In this document: positions 1 to 12,180 of the stretch, piece by piece
Layout: each line of letters opens with the position of its first letter
Numbering within the stretch: the first letter of the stretch is position 1
Source of the DNA: Nymphaea colorata
Lineage: Eukaryota; Streptophyta; Magnoliopsida; Nymphaeales; Nymphaeaceae
Assembly (NCBI RefSeq): GCF_008831285.2
Contig: NW_022204784.1
Span: forward strand, 1-20,482
Length of the DNA stretch: 20,482 bases
Direction of reading: 5' to 3'
Made by a program: the position numbers and the translations under genes
The notes under the pieces: model-generated
The model's input: only the letters and a program-made list of their open reading frames with translations
What the model was told of the DNA's origin: nothing
Database searches by the model: none

Positions 1-1032
<1,032 letters not shown>

Positions 1033-1159
1033 AATATGTATATGTATAAAACACGTAATATATGTATACGAGTGATAAGTATACGATAATACATATAACT
1101 AATTAAACGCGTTCAATTAACTTTACATGATCAAATGAATAACATTTATTTCATGCATA

Positions 1160-1273
1160 TTCATTTGAACTTGTGATTTTCAAACCGTTAAATCGTCCAA
1201 TATAAGCGTAACATGTTCAACACATTGGATTAACTATAGTGAAGCAAATGAATTGATTAAAGCCTCATCTGTA
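1160..1273 (+). repeat. Monomer m1 (114 bp)
   Basis: Starts TTCATTTGAACTTGTGATTTT and contains TTAAATCGTCC, the palindromic AACATGTT, ACACATTGGATTAACTATAG and GAAGCAAATGAATTG. It is the copy entered at each of the right-arm jumps. The CGTCC/CATCC difference here is one of the markers separating unit types A and B. Confidence 0.8.
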
Positions 1274-1387
1274 TTCATATAAACTTGTGATTTCAGTACA
1301 TTAAATCAATCATTATAAATTAACAACAAGTTGAACACATTGGATTAACTATAGGGGATCGAATGAAAGGCTTAAATCCTATTCGTA
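1274..1387 (+). repeat. Monomer m2 (114 bp)
   Basis: Starts TTCATATAAACTTGTGATTTC, then has TACATTAAATCAATC, GTTGAACACATTGGATTAAC, GGGGATCGAATG and AAAGGCTTAAATC. It is the monomer closest to m1; the GTTNAACACATTGGATTAACTATAG stretch is shared almost base for base. In most units it carries the ten-base palindrome CAACATGTTG, reading CAACAAGTTG here. Confidence 0.8.
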
Positions 1388-1397
1388 TTGATACGAA
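1382..1397. repeat. 16-bp palindrome at the m2/m3 boundary
   Basis: TTCGTAT-TG-ATACGAA: a perfect 7-bp inverted repeat with a two-base centre. It is present in nearly every unit of both arms. In unit 1 the second half reads ATACAAA and the symmetry is broken. Confidence 0.7.
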
Positions 1398-1499
1398 CTT
1401 GTGATTTCAATCCCTTAAATCAATCAATATAAATAAAACAAGTCCAACTCATGTTATTAACAATAAAGGAGCCAATCAATTGCTTAAATTTCATTCATA
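1388..1499 (+). repeat. Monomer m3 (112 bp)
   Basis: Starts TTGATACGAACTTGTGATTTC, then CCCTTAAATCAATCAATATAAA, CAACTCATGTTATTAAC, AATAAAGGAGCC and GCTTAAATTTCATTC. The AACAATAAAGG / AACAACAAAGG substitution in this monomer is a useful type marker. The forward array breaks off inside an m3 copy at about 8025. Confidence 0.8.
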
Positions 1500-1613
1500 T
1501 TCATACAAACGTTTCGTTTCAATACTTTTAATCGTTCAATATAAATGTAACAACAACTTAAAGTCATTGGATTAAGGATAACTAAGCAAATGAATGGCAT
1601 AACCCCCATTCAT
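1500..1613 (+). repeat. Monomer m4 (114 bp), diverged head box
   Basis: Starts TTCATACAAACGTTTCGTTTC: the AACTTGTGATTT box of its relatives has become AAACGTTTCGTTT, which includes the palindrome AAACGTTT. The rest aligns normally (TTTTAATCGTTC, AACAACTTAAAGTCATTGG, ATTAAGGATAACTAAGC). GATAACTAAGC versus GATAAGTAAGC separates B-like from A-type units. The 3' end forms the left half of the conserved hairpin. Confidence 0.8.
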
Positions 1614-1722
1614 TTATATGAACTTGTGATTTCAATTCCTTAAATCGTTCTATGTACACATAACAACAAGTTAAACGCATTCATTGCCTACAATAATATG
1701 TATATGTATAAAACACGTAAAT
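1614..1722 (+). repeat. Monomer m5 (about 109 bp)
   Basis: Starts TTATATGAACTTGTGATTTC, then CCTTAAATCGTTC, ACAACAAGTTAAACGCATTC and the CCTACAATAATATGTATATG landmark. The distal half, TATGTATATGTATAAAACACG, is more AT-rich than in other monomers and departs from the family consensus. The boundary with m6 is approximate. Confidence 0.65.
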
Positions 1723-1819
1723 ATGTATACGAGTGATAAGTATACGATAATACATATAACTAATTAAACGCGTTCATTAACTTTACATGATCAAATGAAT
1801 AACATTTATTTCATGCATA
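1723..1819 (+). repeat. Monomer m6 (about 97 bp), shortened and diverged
   Basis: The 5' part has lost the AACTTGTGATTT box and instead has GTATACGAGTGATAAGTATACGA, two GTATAC palindromes in a direct repeat of GTATACGA. The 3' part still aligns with m1: AACGCGTTCA.TTAAC and GATCAAATGAATAAC match AACATGTTCA..TTAAC and AAGCAAATGAATTG. It is therefore a degenerate sixth member of the same family rather than unrelated filler. It contains the CG-bearing palindrome AACGCGTT in most copies. Confidence 0.6.
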
Positions 1820-4315
1820 TTCATTTGAACTTGTGATTTTGAAACCTTAAATCGTCCAATATAAGCGTAACATGTTCAACACATTGGATTAACTATAGTG
1901 AAGCAAATGAATTGATTAAAGTCTCATCTGTATTCATACAAACTTGTGATTTCAGTACATTAAATCAATCATTATAAATTAACAACATGTTGAACACATT
2001 GGATTAACTATAGGGGATCGAATGAAAGGCTTAAATCCTATTCGTATTGATACGAACTTGTGATTTCAATCCCTTAAATAATCAATATAAATAAAACAAG
2101 TCCAACTCATGTTATTAACAATAAAGGAGCGAATCAATTGCTTAAATTTCATTCATATTCATACAAACGTTTCGTTTCAATACTTTTAACCGTTCAATAT
2201 AAATGTAACAACAACTTAAAGTCATTGATTAACGATAACTAAGCAAATGAATGGCATAACCCCATTCATTTATATGAACTTGTGATTTCAATTCCTTAAA
2301 TCGTTCTATGTAACATAACAACAAGTTAAACGCATTCGATTGCCTACAATAATATGTATATGTATAAAACACGTAATATATGTATACGAGTGATAAGTAT
2401 ACGATAATACATATAACTAATTAAACGCGTTCAATTAACTTTACATGATCAAATGAATAACATTTATTTCATGCATATTCATTTGAACTTGTGATTTTGA
2501 AACCCTTAAATCGTCCAATATAAGCGTAACATGTTCAACACATTGGATTAACTATAGTGAAGCAAATGAACTGATTAAAGTCTCATTGTATTCATACAAC
2601 TTGTGATTTCAGTACATTAAATCAATCATTATAAATTAACAACATGTTGAACACATTGGATTAACTATAGGGGATCGAATGAAAGGCTTAAATCCTATTC
2701 GTATTGATACGAACTTGTGATTTCAATCCCTTAATCAATCAATATAAATAAACAAGTCCAACTCATGTTATTAACAATAAAGGAGCCAATCAATTGCTTA
2801 AATTTCATTATATTCATACAAACGTTTCGTTTCAATACTTTTAACCGTTCAATATAAATGTAACAACAACTTAAAGTCATTGGATTAACGATAAGTAAGC
2901 AAATGAATGGCATAACCCCATTCATTTATATGAACTTGTGATTTCAAATCCTTAAATCGTTCTATGTAGACATAACAACAAGTTAAACGCATTCGATTGC
3001 CTACAATAATATGTATATGTATAAAACGCGTAATATATGTATACGAGTGATAAGTATACGATAATACATATAATAATTAAACGCGTTCAATTAACTTTAC
3101 ATGATCAAATGAATAACATTTATTTCATGCATATTCATTTGAACTTGTGATTTTGAAACCCTTAAATCGTCCAATATAAGCGTAACATGTTCAACACATT
3201 GGATTAACTATAGTGAAGCAAATGAATTGATTAAAGTCTCATCTGTATTCATACAAACTTGTGATTTCGTACATTAAATCAATCATTATAAATTAACAAC
3301 ATGTTGAACACATTGTATTAACTATAGGGATCGAATGAAAGGCTTAAATCCTATTCGTATTGATACGAACTTGTGATTTCAATCCCTTAAATCAATCAAT
3401 ATAAATAAAACAAGTCCAACTCATGTTATTAACAACAAAGGAGCCAATCAATTGCTTAAATTTCATTCATATTCATACAAACGTTTCGTTTCAATACTTT
3501 TAACCGTTCAATATAAATGTAACAACAACTTAAAGTCATTGGATTAACGATAACTAAGCAAATGAATGCATAACCCCCATTCATTTATATGAACTTGTGA
3601 TTTCAAATCCTTAATAGACATAACAACAAGTTAAACGCATTCGATTGCCTACAATAATATGTATATGTATAAAACACGTAATATATGTATACGAGTGATA
3701 AGTATACGATAATACATATAACTAATTAAACGCGTTCAATTAACTTTACATGATCAAATGAATAACATTTATTTCATGCATATTCATTTGAATTGTGATT
3801 TTGAAACCCTTAAATCGTCCAATATAAGCGTAACATGTTCAACACATTGGATTAACTATAGTGAAGCAAATGAACTGATTAAAGTCTCATTGTATTCATA
3901 CAAACTTGTGATTTCAGTACATTAAATCAATCATTATAAATTAACAACATGTTGAACACATTGGATTAACTATAGGGGATCGAATGAAAGGCTTAAATCT
4001 ATTCGTATTGATACGAACTTGTGATTTCAATCCCTTAAATCAATCAATATAAATAAAACAAGTCCAACTCATGTTATTAACAATAAAGGAGCCAATCAAT
4101 TGCTTAAATTTCATTCATATTCATACAAACGTTTCGTTTCAATACTTTTAACCGTTCAATATAAATGTAACAACAACTTAAAGTCATTGGATTAACGATA
4201 AGTAAGCAAATGAATGGCATAACCCCCATTCATTTATATGAACTTGTGATTTCAAATCCTTAAATCGTTCTATGTAGACATAACAACAAGTTAAACGCAT
4301 TCGATTGCCTACAAT

Positions 4316-7300
4316 AATATGTATATGTATAAAACGCGTAATATATGTATACGAGTGATAAGTATACGATAATACATATAACTAATTAAACGCGTTCAAT
4401 TAACTCTACATGATCAAATGAATAACATTTATTTCATGCATATTCATTTGAACTTGTGATTTTGAAACCCTAAATCATCCAATATAAGCGTAACATGTTC
4501 AACACATTGGATTAACTATAGTGAAGCAAATGAACTGACAAAGTCTCATATGTATTCATACAAACTTGTGATTTCAGTACATTAAATCAATCATTATAAA
4601 TTAACAACATGTTGAACACATTGATTAACTATAGGGGATCGAATGAAAGGCTTAAATCCTATTCGTATTGATACGAACTTGTGATTTCAATCCCTTAAAT
4701 CAATCAATATAAATAAAACAAGTCCAACTCATGTTATTAACAACAAAGGAGCCAATCAATTGCTTAAATTTCATTCATATTCATACAAACGTTTCGTTTC
4801 AATACTTTTAACCGTTCAATATAAATGTAACAACAACTTAAAGTCATTGGATTAACGATAACTAAGCAAATGAATGGCATAACCCCCATTCATTTATATG
4901 AACTTGTGATTTCAAATCCTTAAATCGTTCTATGTGACATAACAACAAGTTAAACGCATTCGATTGCCTACAATAATATGTATATGTATAAAACACGTAA
5001 TATATGTATACGATAATACATATAACTAATTAAACGCGTTCAATTAACTTTACATGATCAAATGAATAACATTTATTTCATGCATATTCATTTGAACTTG
5101 TGATTTTGAAACCCTTAAATCATCCAATATAAGCGTAACATGTTCAACACATTGGATTAACTATAGTGAAGCAAATGAACTGATTAAAGTCTCATCTGTA
5201 TTCATACAAACTTGTGATTTCAGTACATTAAATCAATCATTATAAATTAACAACATGTTGAACACATTGTATTAACTATAGGGGATCGAATGAAAGGCTT
5301 AAATCCTATTCGTATTGATACGAACTTGTGATTTCAATCCCTTAAATCAATCAATATAAATAAAACAAGTCCAACTCATGTTATTAACAACAAAGGAGCC
5401 AATCAATTGCTTAAATTTCATTCATATTCATACAAACGTTTCGTTTCAATACTTTTAACCGTTCAATATAAATGTAACAACAACTTAAAGTCATTGGATT
5501 AACGATAACTAAGCAAATGAATGGCATAACCCCCATTCATTTATATGAACTTGTGATTTCAAATCCTTAATAGACATAACAACAAGTAAACGCATTCGAT
5601 TGCCTACAATAATATGTATATGTATAAAACACGTAATATATGTATACGAGTGATAAGTATACGATAATACATATAACTAATTAAACGCGTTCAATTAACT
5701 TTACATGATCAAATGAATAACATTTATTTCATGCATATTCATTTGAATTGTGATTTTGAAACCCTTAAATCGTCCAATATAAGCGTAACATGTTCAACAC
5801 ATTGGATTAACTATAGTGAAGCAAATGAACTGATTAAAGTCTCATTGTATTCATACAAACTTGTGATTTCAGTACATTAAATCAATCATTATAAATTAAC
5901 AACATGTTGAACACATTGGATTAACTATAGGGGATCGAATGAAAGGCTTAAATCCTATTCGTATTGATACGAACTTGTGATTTCAATCCCTTAAATCAAT
6001 CAATATAAATAAAACAAGTCCAACTCATGTTATTAACAATAAAGGAGCCAATCAATTGCTTAAATTTCATTCATATTCATACAAACGTTTCGTTTCAATA
6101 CTTTTAACCGTTCAATATAAATGTAACAACAACTTAAAGTCATTGGATTAACGATAAGTAAGCAAATGAATGGCATAACCCCCATTCATTTATATGAACT
6201 TGTGATTTCAAATCCTTAAATCGTTCTATGTAGACATAACAACAAGTTAAACGCATTCGATTGCCTACAATAATATGTATATGTATAAAACGCGTAATAT
6301 ATGTATACGAGTGATAAGTATACGATAATACATATAACTAATTAAACCGTTCAATTAACTCTACATGATCAAATGAATAACATTTATTTCATGCATATTC
6401 ATTTGAACTTGTGATTTTGAAACCCTTAAATCATCCAATATAAGCGTAACATGTTCAACACATTGGATTAACTATAGTGAAGCAAATGAACTGACAAAAG
6501 TCTCATATGTATTCATACAAACTTGTGATTTCAGTACATTAAATCAATCATTATAAATTAACAACATGTTGAACACATTGTATTAACTATAGGGGATCGA
6601 ATGAAAGGCTTAAATCCTATTCGTATTGATACGAACTTGTGATTTCAATCCCTTAAATCAATCAATATAAATAAAACAAGTCCAACTCATGTTATTAACA
6701 ACAAAGGAGCCAATCAATTGCTTAAATTTCATTCATATTCATACAAACGTTTCGTTTCAATACTTTTAACCGTTCAATATAAATGTAACAACAACTTAAA
6801 GTCATTGGATTAACGATAACTAAGCAAATGAATGGCATAACCCCCATTCATTTATATGAACTTGTGATTTCAAATCCTTAATGTCTATGACATAACAACA
6901 AGTTAAACGCATTCGATTGCCTACAATAATATGTATATGTATAAAACACGTAATATATGTATACGAGTGATAAGTATACGATAATACATATAACTAATTA
7001 AACGCGTTCAATTAACTTTACATGATCAAATGAATAACATTTATTTCATGCATATTCATTTGAAATTGTGATTTTGAAACCCTTAAATCGTCCAATATAA
7101 GCGTAACATGTTCAACACATTGGATTAACTATAGTGAAGCAAATGAACTGATTAAAGTCTCATTGTATTCATACAAACTTGTGATTTCAGTACATTAAAT
7201 CAATCATTATAAATTAACAACATGTTGAACACATTGGATTAACTATAGGGGATCGAATGAAAGGCTTAAATCCTATTCGTATTGATACGAACTTGTGATT

Positions 7301-7714
7301 TCAATCCCTTAAATCAATCAATATAAATAAAACAAGTCCAACTCATGTTATTAACAATAAAGGAGCCAATCAATTGCTTAAATTTCATTCATATTCATAC
7401 AAACGTTTCGTTTCAATACTTTTAACCGTTCAATATAAATGTAACAACAACTTAAAGTCATTGGATTAACGATAAGTAAGCAAATGAATGGCATAACCCC
7501 ATTCATTTATAGAACTTTGATTTCAAATCCTTAAATCGTTCTATGTAGACATAACAACAAGTTAAACGCATTCGATTGCCTACAATAATATGTATATGTA
7601 TAAAACGCGTAATATATGTATACGAGTGATAAGTATACGATAATACATATAACTAATTAAACACTTCAATTAACTTACATGATCAAATGAATAACATTTA
7701 TTTCATGCTATTCA
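4316..7714 (+). repeat. Left arm of an inverted duplication
   Basis: The order of unit types moving left from the centre is unit 11 A, 10 B, 9 A, 8 B-like, 7 B. Type A is defined by GATAAGTAAGC and AACAATAAAGG. Type B is defined by GATAACTAAGC, AACAACAAAGG, CTGACAAAG and CATATGTA; unit 8 lacks the last two. The order reappears in mirror image in 8026-11429. The register is fixed by marker positions: 6700/9013, 6047/9672, 5390/10337 and 4742/10994 all give a centre near 7860. Confidence 0.6.
4975..5610 (+). repeat. Unit 8, shortened by 15-bp and 11-bp deletions
   Basis: At 636 bp this is the shortest complete unit. Near 5012, 15 bases between two copies of GTATACGA have been removed, the expected product of slippage or recombination across a short direct repeat. 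Near 5569, TTAATAGACATAAC replaces the longer TTAAATCGTTCTATGTAGACATAAC. Unit 5 has the same 11-bp loss near 3613 and unit 10 has a related shortened form near 6880. Unit 8 shares other markers with unit 5 (CATTGTATTAAC, AACAACAAAGG). Confidence 0.75.
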
Positions 7715-8025
7715 TTTGAACTTGTGATTTTGAAACCCTTAAATCATCCAATATAAGCGTAACATGTTCAACACATTGGATTAATTATAGTGAAGCAAAT
7801 GAACTGAAAAGTCTCATATGTATTCATACAAACTTGTGATTTCAGTACATTAAATCAATCATTATAAATTAACAACATGTTGAACACATTGTATTAACTA
7901 TAGGGATCGAATGAAAGGCTAAATCCTATTCTATTGATACGAACTTGTGATTTCAATCCTTAAATCAATCAATATAAATAAAACAAGTCCAACTCATGTT
8001 ATTAACAAAAAGGAGCCAATCATTG
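7714..8025 (+). other. Asymmetric ~312-bp spacer between the inverted arms
   Basis: With the arms aligned on their unit-type markers, this stretch has no counterpart in the right arm. It consists of ordinary + strand satellite (m1, m2 and most of m3 of unit 12) with several one-base deletions. If the arms paired, it would be the loop. No gene or other motif is present. Confidence 0.6.
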
Positions 8026-8035
8026 AATATAAATG
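8015..8035. other. Orientation switch of the array
   Basis: The + orientation motif GGAGCCAATCATTG (m3) passes directly into ATATAAATGTTATTCATTG, the reverse complement of the m6/m1 boundary, with a seven-base GCATGAA loss just after the switch. The two sides meet in different monomers, so this is not a zero-gap palindrome. Sequence quality looks poor for several hundred bases on either side. Confidence 0.85.
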
Positions 8036-11000
8036 TTATTCATTGATCATGTAAAGTTAATTGAACGCGTTTAATTAGTTATATGTATTATCGTATACTT
8101 ATCACTCGTATACATATATTACGTGTTTTATCATTACATATTATTGTAGGCAATCAATGCGTTTACTTGTTGTTATGTCTACATAGAACGATTTAAGGAT
8201 TGAAATCACAAGTTCATATAAATGAATGGGGGTTATGCATTCATTTGCTTACTTATCGTTAATCCAATGACTTTAAGTTGTTTTAATTTATATTGAACGG
8301 TTAAAAGTATTGAACGAAACGTTTCTATGAATATCAATGAAATTTAAGCAATTGATTCGCTCCTTTATTGTTAATAACATGAGTTGGACTTGTTTTATTT
8401 ATATTGATTGATTTAAGGGATTGAAATCACAAGTTCGTATCAATACGAATAGGATTTAAGCCTTTCATTCGATCCCCTATAGTTAATCCAATGTGTTAAC
8501 ATGTTGTTAATTTATAATGATTGATTTAATGTACTGAAATCACAATTTGTATGAATACAGATGAACTTTAATCATTCATTTGCTTCACTATAGTTAATCC
8601 AATGTGTTGAACATGTTACGCTTATATTGGATGATTTAAGGGTTTCAAAATCACAAGTTCAATGAATATGCATGAAATAAATGTTATTCATTTGATCATG
8701 TAAGTTAATTGAACGCGTTTAATTAGTTATATGTATTATCGTATACTTATCACTCGTATAATATATTACGCGTTTTATACATATACATATTATTGTAGCA
8801 ATCGAATGCGTTTAACTTGTTGTTATGTCTAATAGAACGATTTAAGAATTTAAATCACAAGTTCATATAAATGAATGGGGGTTATGCCATTCATTTGCTT
8901 AGTTATCGTTAATCCAATGACTTTAAGTTGTTGTTACATTTATATTGAACGGTTAAAAGTATTGAAACGAAACGTTTGTATGAATATGAATGAAATTTAA
9001 GCAATTGATTCGCTCCTTTGTTGTTAATAACATGAGTTGGACTTGTTTTATTTATATTGATTGATTTAAGGGATTGAAATCACAAGTTCGTATCAATACG
9101 AATAGGATTTAAGCCTTTCATTCGATCCCCTATAGTTAATCCAATGTGTTCAACATGTTGTTAATTTATAATGATTGATTTAATGTACTGAAATCACAAG
9201 TTTGTATGAATACATATGAGACTTTGTCAGTTCATTTGCTTCACTATAGTTAATCCAATGTGTTGAACATGTTACGCTTATATTGGATGATTTAAGGGTT
9301 TCAAAATCACAAGTTCAAATGAATATGCATGAAATAAATGTTATTCATTTGATCATGTAGAGTTAATTGAACGCGTTTAATTAGTTATATGTATTATCGT
9401 ATACTTATCACTCGTATACATATATTACGCGTTTTATACATATACATATTATTGTAGGCAATCGAATGCTTTAACTTGTTGTTATGTCTATATAGAACGA
9501 TTTAAGGATTGAAATCACAAGTTCATATAAATAATGGGGGTTATGCCATTCATTTGCTTACTTATCGTTAATCCAATGACTTTAAGTTGTTGTTACATTT
9601 ATATTGAACGGTTAAAAGTATTGAAACGAAACGTTTGTATGAATATGAATGAAATTTAAGCAATTGATTGCTCCTTTATTGTTAATAACATGAGTTGGAC
9701 TTGTTTTATTTATATTGATTGATTTAAGGGATTGAAATCACAAGTTCGTATCAATACGAATAGGATTTAAGCCTTTCATTCGATCCCCTATAGTTAATCC
9801 AATGTGTTCAACATGTTGTTAATTTATAATGATTGATTTAATGTACTGAAATCACAAGTTTGTATGAATACAGATGAGACTTTAATCAATTCATTTGCTT
9901 CACTATAGTTAATCCAATGTGTTGAACATGTTACGCTTATATTGGACGATTTAAGGGTTTCAAAATCACAAGTTCAAATGAATATGCATGAAATAAATGT
10001 TATTCATTTGATCATGTAAAGTTAATTGAACGCGTTTAATTAGTTATATGTATTATCGTATACTTATCACTCGTATACATATATTACGTGTTTTATACAT
10101 ATACATATTATTGTAGGCAATCGAATGCGTTTAACTTGTTGTTATGTCTACATAGAACGATTTAAGGAATTGAAATCACAAGTTCATATAAATGAATGGG
10201 GGTTATGCCATTCATTTGCTTAGTTATCGTTAATCCAATGACTTTAAGTTGTTGTTACATTTATATTGAACGGTTAAAAGTATTGAAACGAAACGTTTGT
10301 ATGAATATGAATGAAATTTAAGCAATTGATTGGCTCCTTTGTTGTTAAACATGAGTTGGACTTGTTTTATTTATATTGATTGATTTAAGGGATTGAAATC
10401 ACAAGTTCGTATCAATACGAATAGGATTTAAGCCTTTCATTCGATCCCCTATAGTTAATACAATGTGTTCAACATGTTGTTAATTTATAATGATTGATTT
10501 AATGTACTGAAATCACAAGTTTGTATGATACATATGAGACTTTGTCAGTTCATTTGCTTCACTATAGTTAATCCAATGTGTTGAACATGTTACGCTTATA
10601 TTGGATGATTTAAGGGTTTCAAAATCACAAGTTCAAATGAATATGCATGAAATAAATGTTATTCATTTGATCATGTAGAGTTAATTGAACGCGTTTAATT
10701 AGTTATATGTATTATCGTATACTTATCACTCGTATACATATATTACGCGTTTTATACATATACATATTATTGTAGGCAATCGAATGCGTTTAACTTGTTG
10801 TTATGTCTACATAAACGATTTAAGGATTTGAAATCACAAGTTCATATAAATGAATGGGGTTATGCCATTCATTTGCTTAGTTATCGTTAATCCAATGACT
10901 TTAAGTTGTTGTTACATTTATATTGAACGGTTAAAAGTATTGAAACGAAACGTTTGTATGAATATGAATGAAATTTAAGCAATTGATTGGCTCCTTTGTT

Positions 11001-11429
11001 GTTAATAACATGAGTTGGACTTGTTTTATTTATATTGATTGATTTAAGGGATTGAAATCACAAGTTCGTATCAATACGAATAGGATTTAAGCCTTTCATT
11101 CGATCCCCTATAGTTAATCCAATGTGTTCAACATGTTGTTAATTTATAATGATTGATTTAATGTACTGAAATCACAAGTTTGTATGAATACATATGAGAC
11201 TTTTGTCAGTTCATTTGCTTCACTATAGTTAATCCAATGTGTTGAACATGTTACGCTTATATTGGATGATTTAAGGGTTTCAAAATCACAAGTTCAAATG
11301 AATATGCATGAAATAAATGTTATTCATTTGATCATGTAGAGTTAATTGAACGCGTTTAATTAGTTATATGTATTATCGTATACTTATCACTCGTATACAT
11401 ATATTACGCGTTTTATACATATACATATT
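8026..11429 (-). repeat. Right arm of the inverted duplication (R0-R5)
   Basis: Units R1 A, R2 B, R3 A, R4 B, R5 B mirror left units 11 to 7. The A marker CTTACTTATCG occurs in the right arm only in R1 (8245) and R3 (9555), the mirror positions of units 11 and 9. The rare TTAATACAATG change in R4 (10456) falls exactly on the mirror of CATTGTATTAA in unit 8 (5268). Mismatches exist: R4 lacks the 15-bp deletion of unit 8, R2 lacks the T change of unit 10, and the ACGCG/ACACG marker differs in R1 and R4. Mirror order ends at R6. Confidence 0.6.
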
Positions 11430-11879
11430 ATTGTAGGCAATCGAATGCGTTTAACTTGTTGTTATGTCTACATAGAACGATTTAAGGAATTGAAATCACA
11501 AGTTCATATAAATGAATGGGGGTTATGCATTCATTTGCTTAGTTATCGTTAATCCAATGACTTTAAGTTGTTGTTACATTTATATTGAACGGTTAAAAGT
11601 ATTGAAACGAAACGTTTGTATGAATATGAATGAAATTTAAGCAATTGATTGCTCCTTTATTGTTAATAACATGAGTTGGACTTGTTTTATTTATATTGAT
11701 TGATTTAAGGGATTGAAATCACAAGTTCGTATCAATACGAATAGATTTAAGCCTTTCATTCGATCCCTATAGTTAATCCAATGTGTTCAACATGTTGTTA
11801 ATTTATAATGATTGATTTAATGTACTGAAATCACAAGTTTGTATGAATACAGATGAGACTTTAATCAATTATTTGCTTC

Positions 11880-12180
11880 ACTATAGTTAATCAATGTGTT
11901 GAATTTACCTTATATTGATTAGTTGAAACGTTGTATGAATATGAATGAAATTTAAGCAATTGATTCTCTTTATTGTTAATAACATGAGTTGGACTTGTTT
12001 TATTTATATTGATTGATTTAAGGATTGAAATCACAAGTTCGTATCAATACGAATAGGATTTAAGCCTTTCATTCGATCCCTATATTATCAATGTGTTCAA
12101 CATGTTGTTAATTTATAATGATTGATTTAATGTACTGAAATCACAAGTTTGTATGAATACAATGAGACTTTATCATTCAT
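11880..12180 (-). repeat. Rearranged partial unit in R6
   Basis: Near 11905 the reverse m1 (TGTGTTGAA...TTATATTG) jumps into reverse m4/m3 (GAAACGTTGTATGAATATGAATG). The next m3 marker follows the previous one after 313 bp instead of 660, so about three monomers are missing from this copy. Compared with neighbours the stretch has many one-base losses (CTCTTTATTG, TCCCTATATTATCAATG, CAATGTTTGAAC). Confidence 0.75.

Larger units (their letters stand above)
1033..1694 (+). repeat. Representative full HOR unit (unit 2)
   Basis: A typical complete unit from landmark to landmark. In this register it holds the end of monomer m5, all of m6, m1, m2, m3 and m4, and the first part of the next m5. Most monomers open with TTSATNYRAACTTGTGATTT, followed by a TTAAATCRWTC core, an AACA-GTTNAAC segment, ATTGGATTAAC and a GCAAATGAATT-like stretch, ending in TATTCATA. 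The sum of six monomers (114+114+112+114+109+97) gives the 660-bp period. Confidence 0.85.

Noticed and set aside
2731-2925. 64-residue open frame on the - strand
   Set aside because: It lies wholly inside unit 4 of the satellite. The equivalent frame is broken by indels in other units, has no ribosome-binding site and resembles no protein I know.
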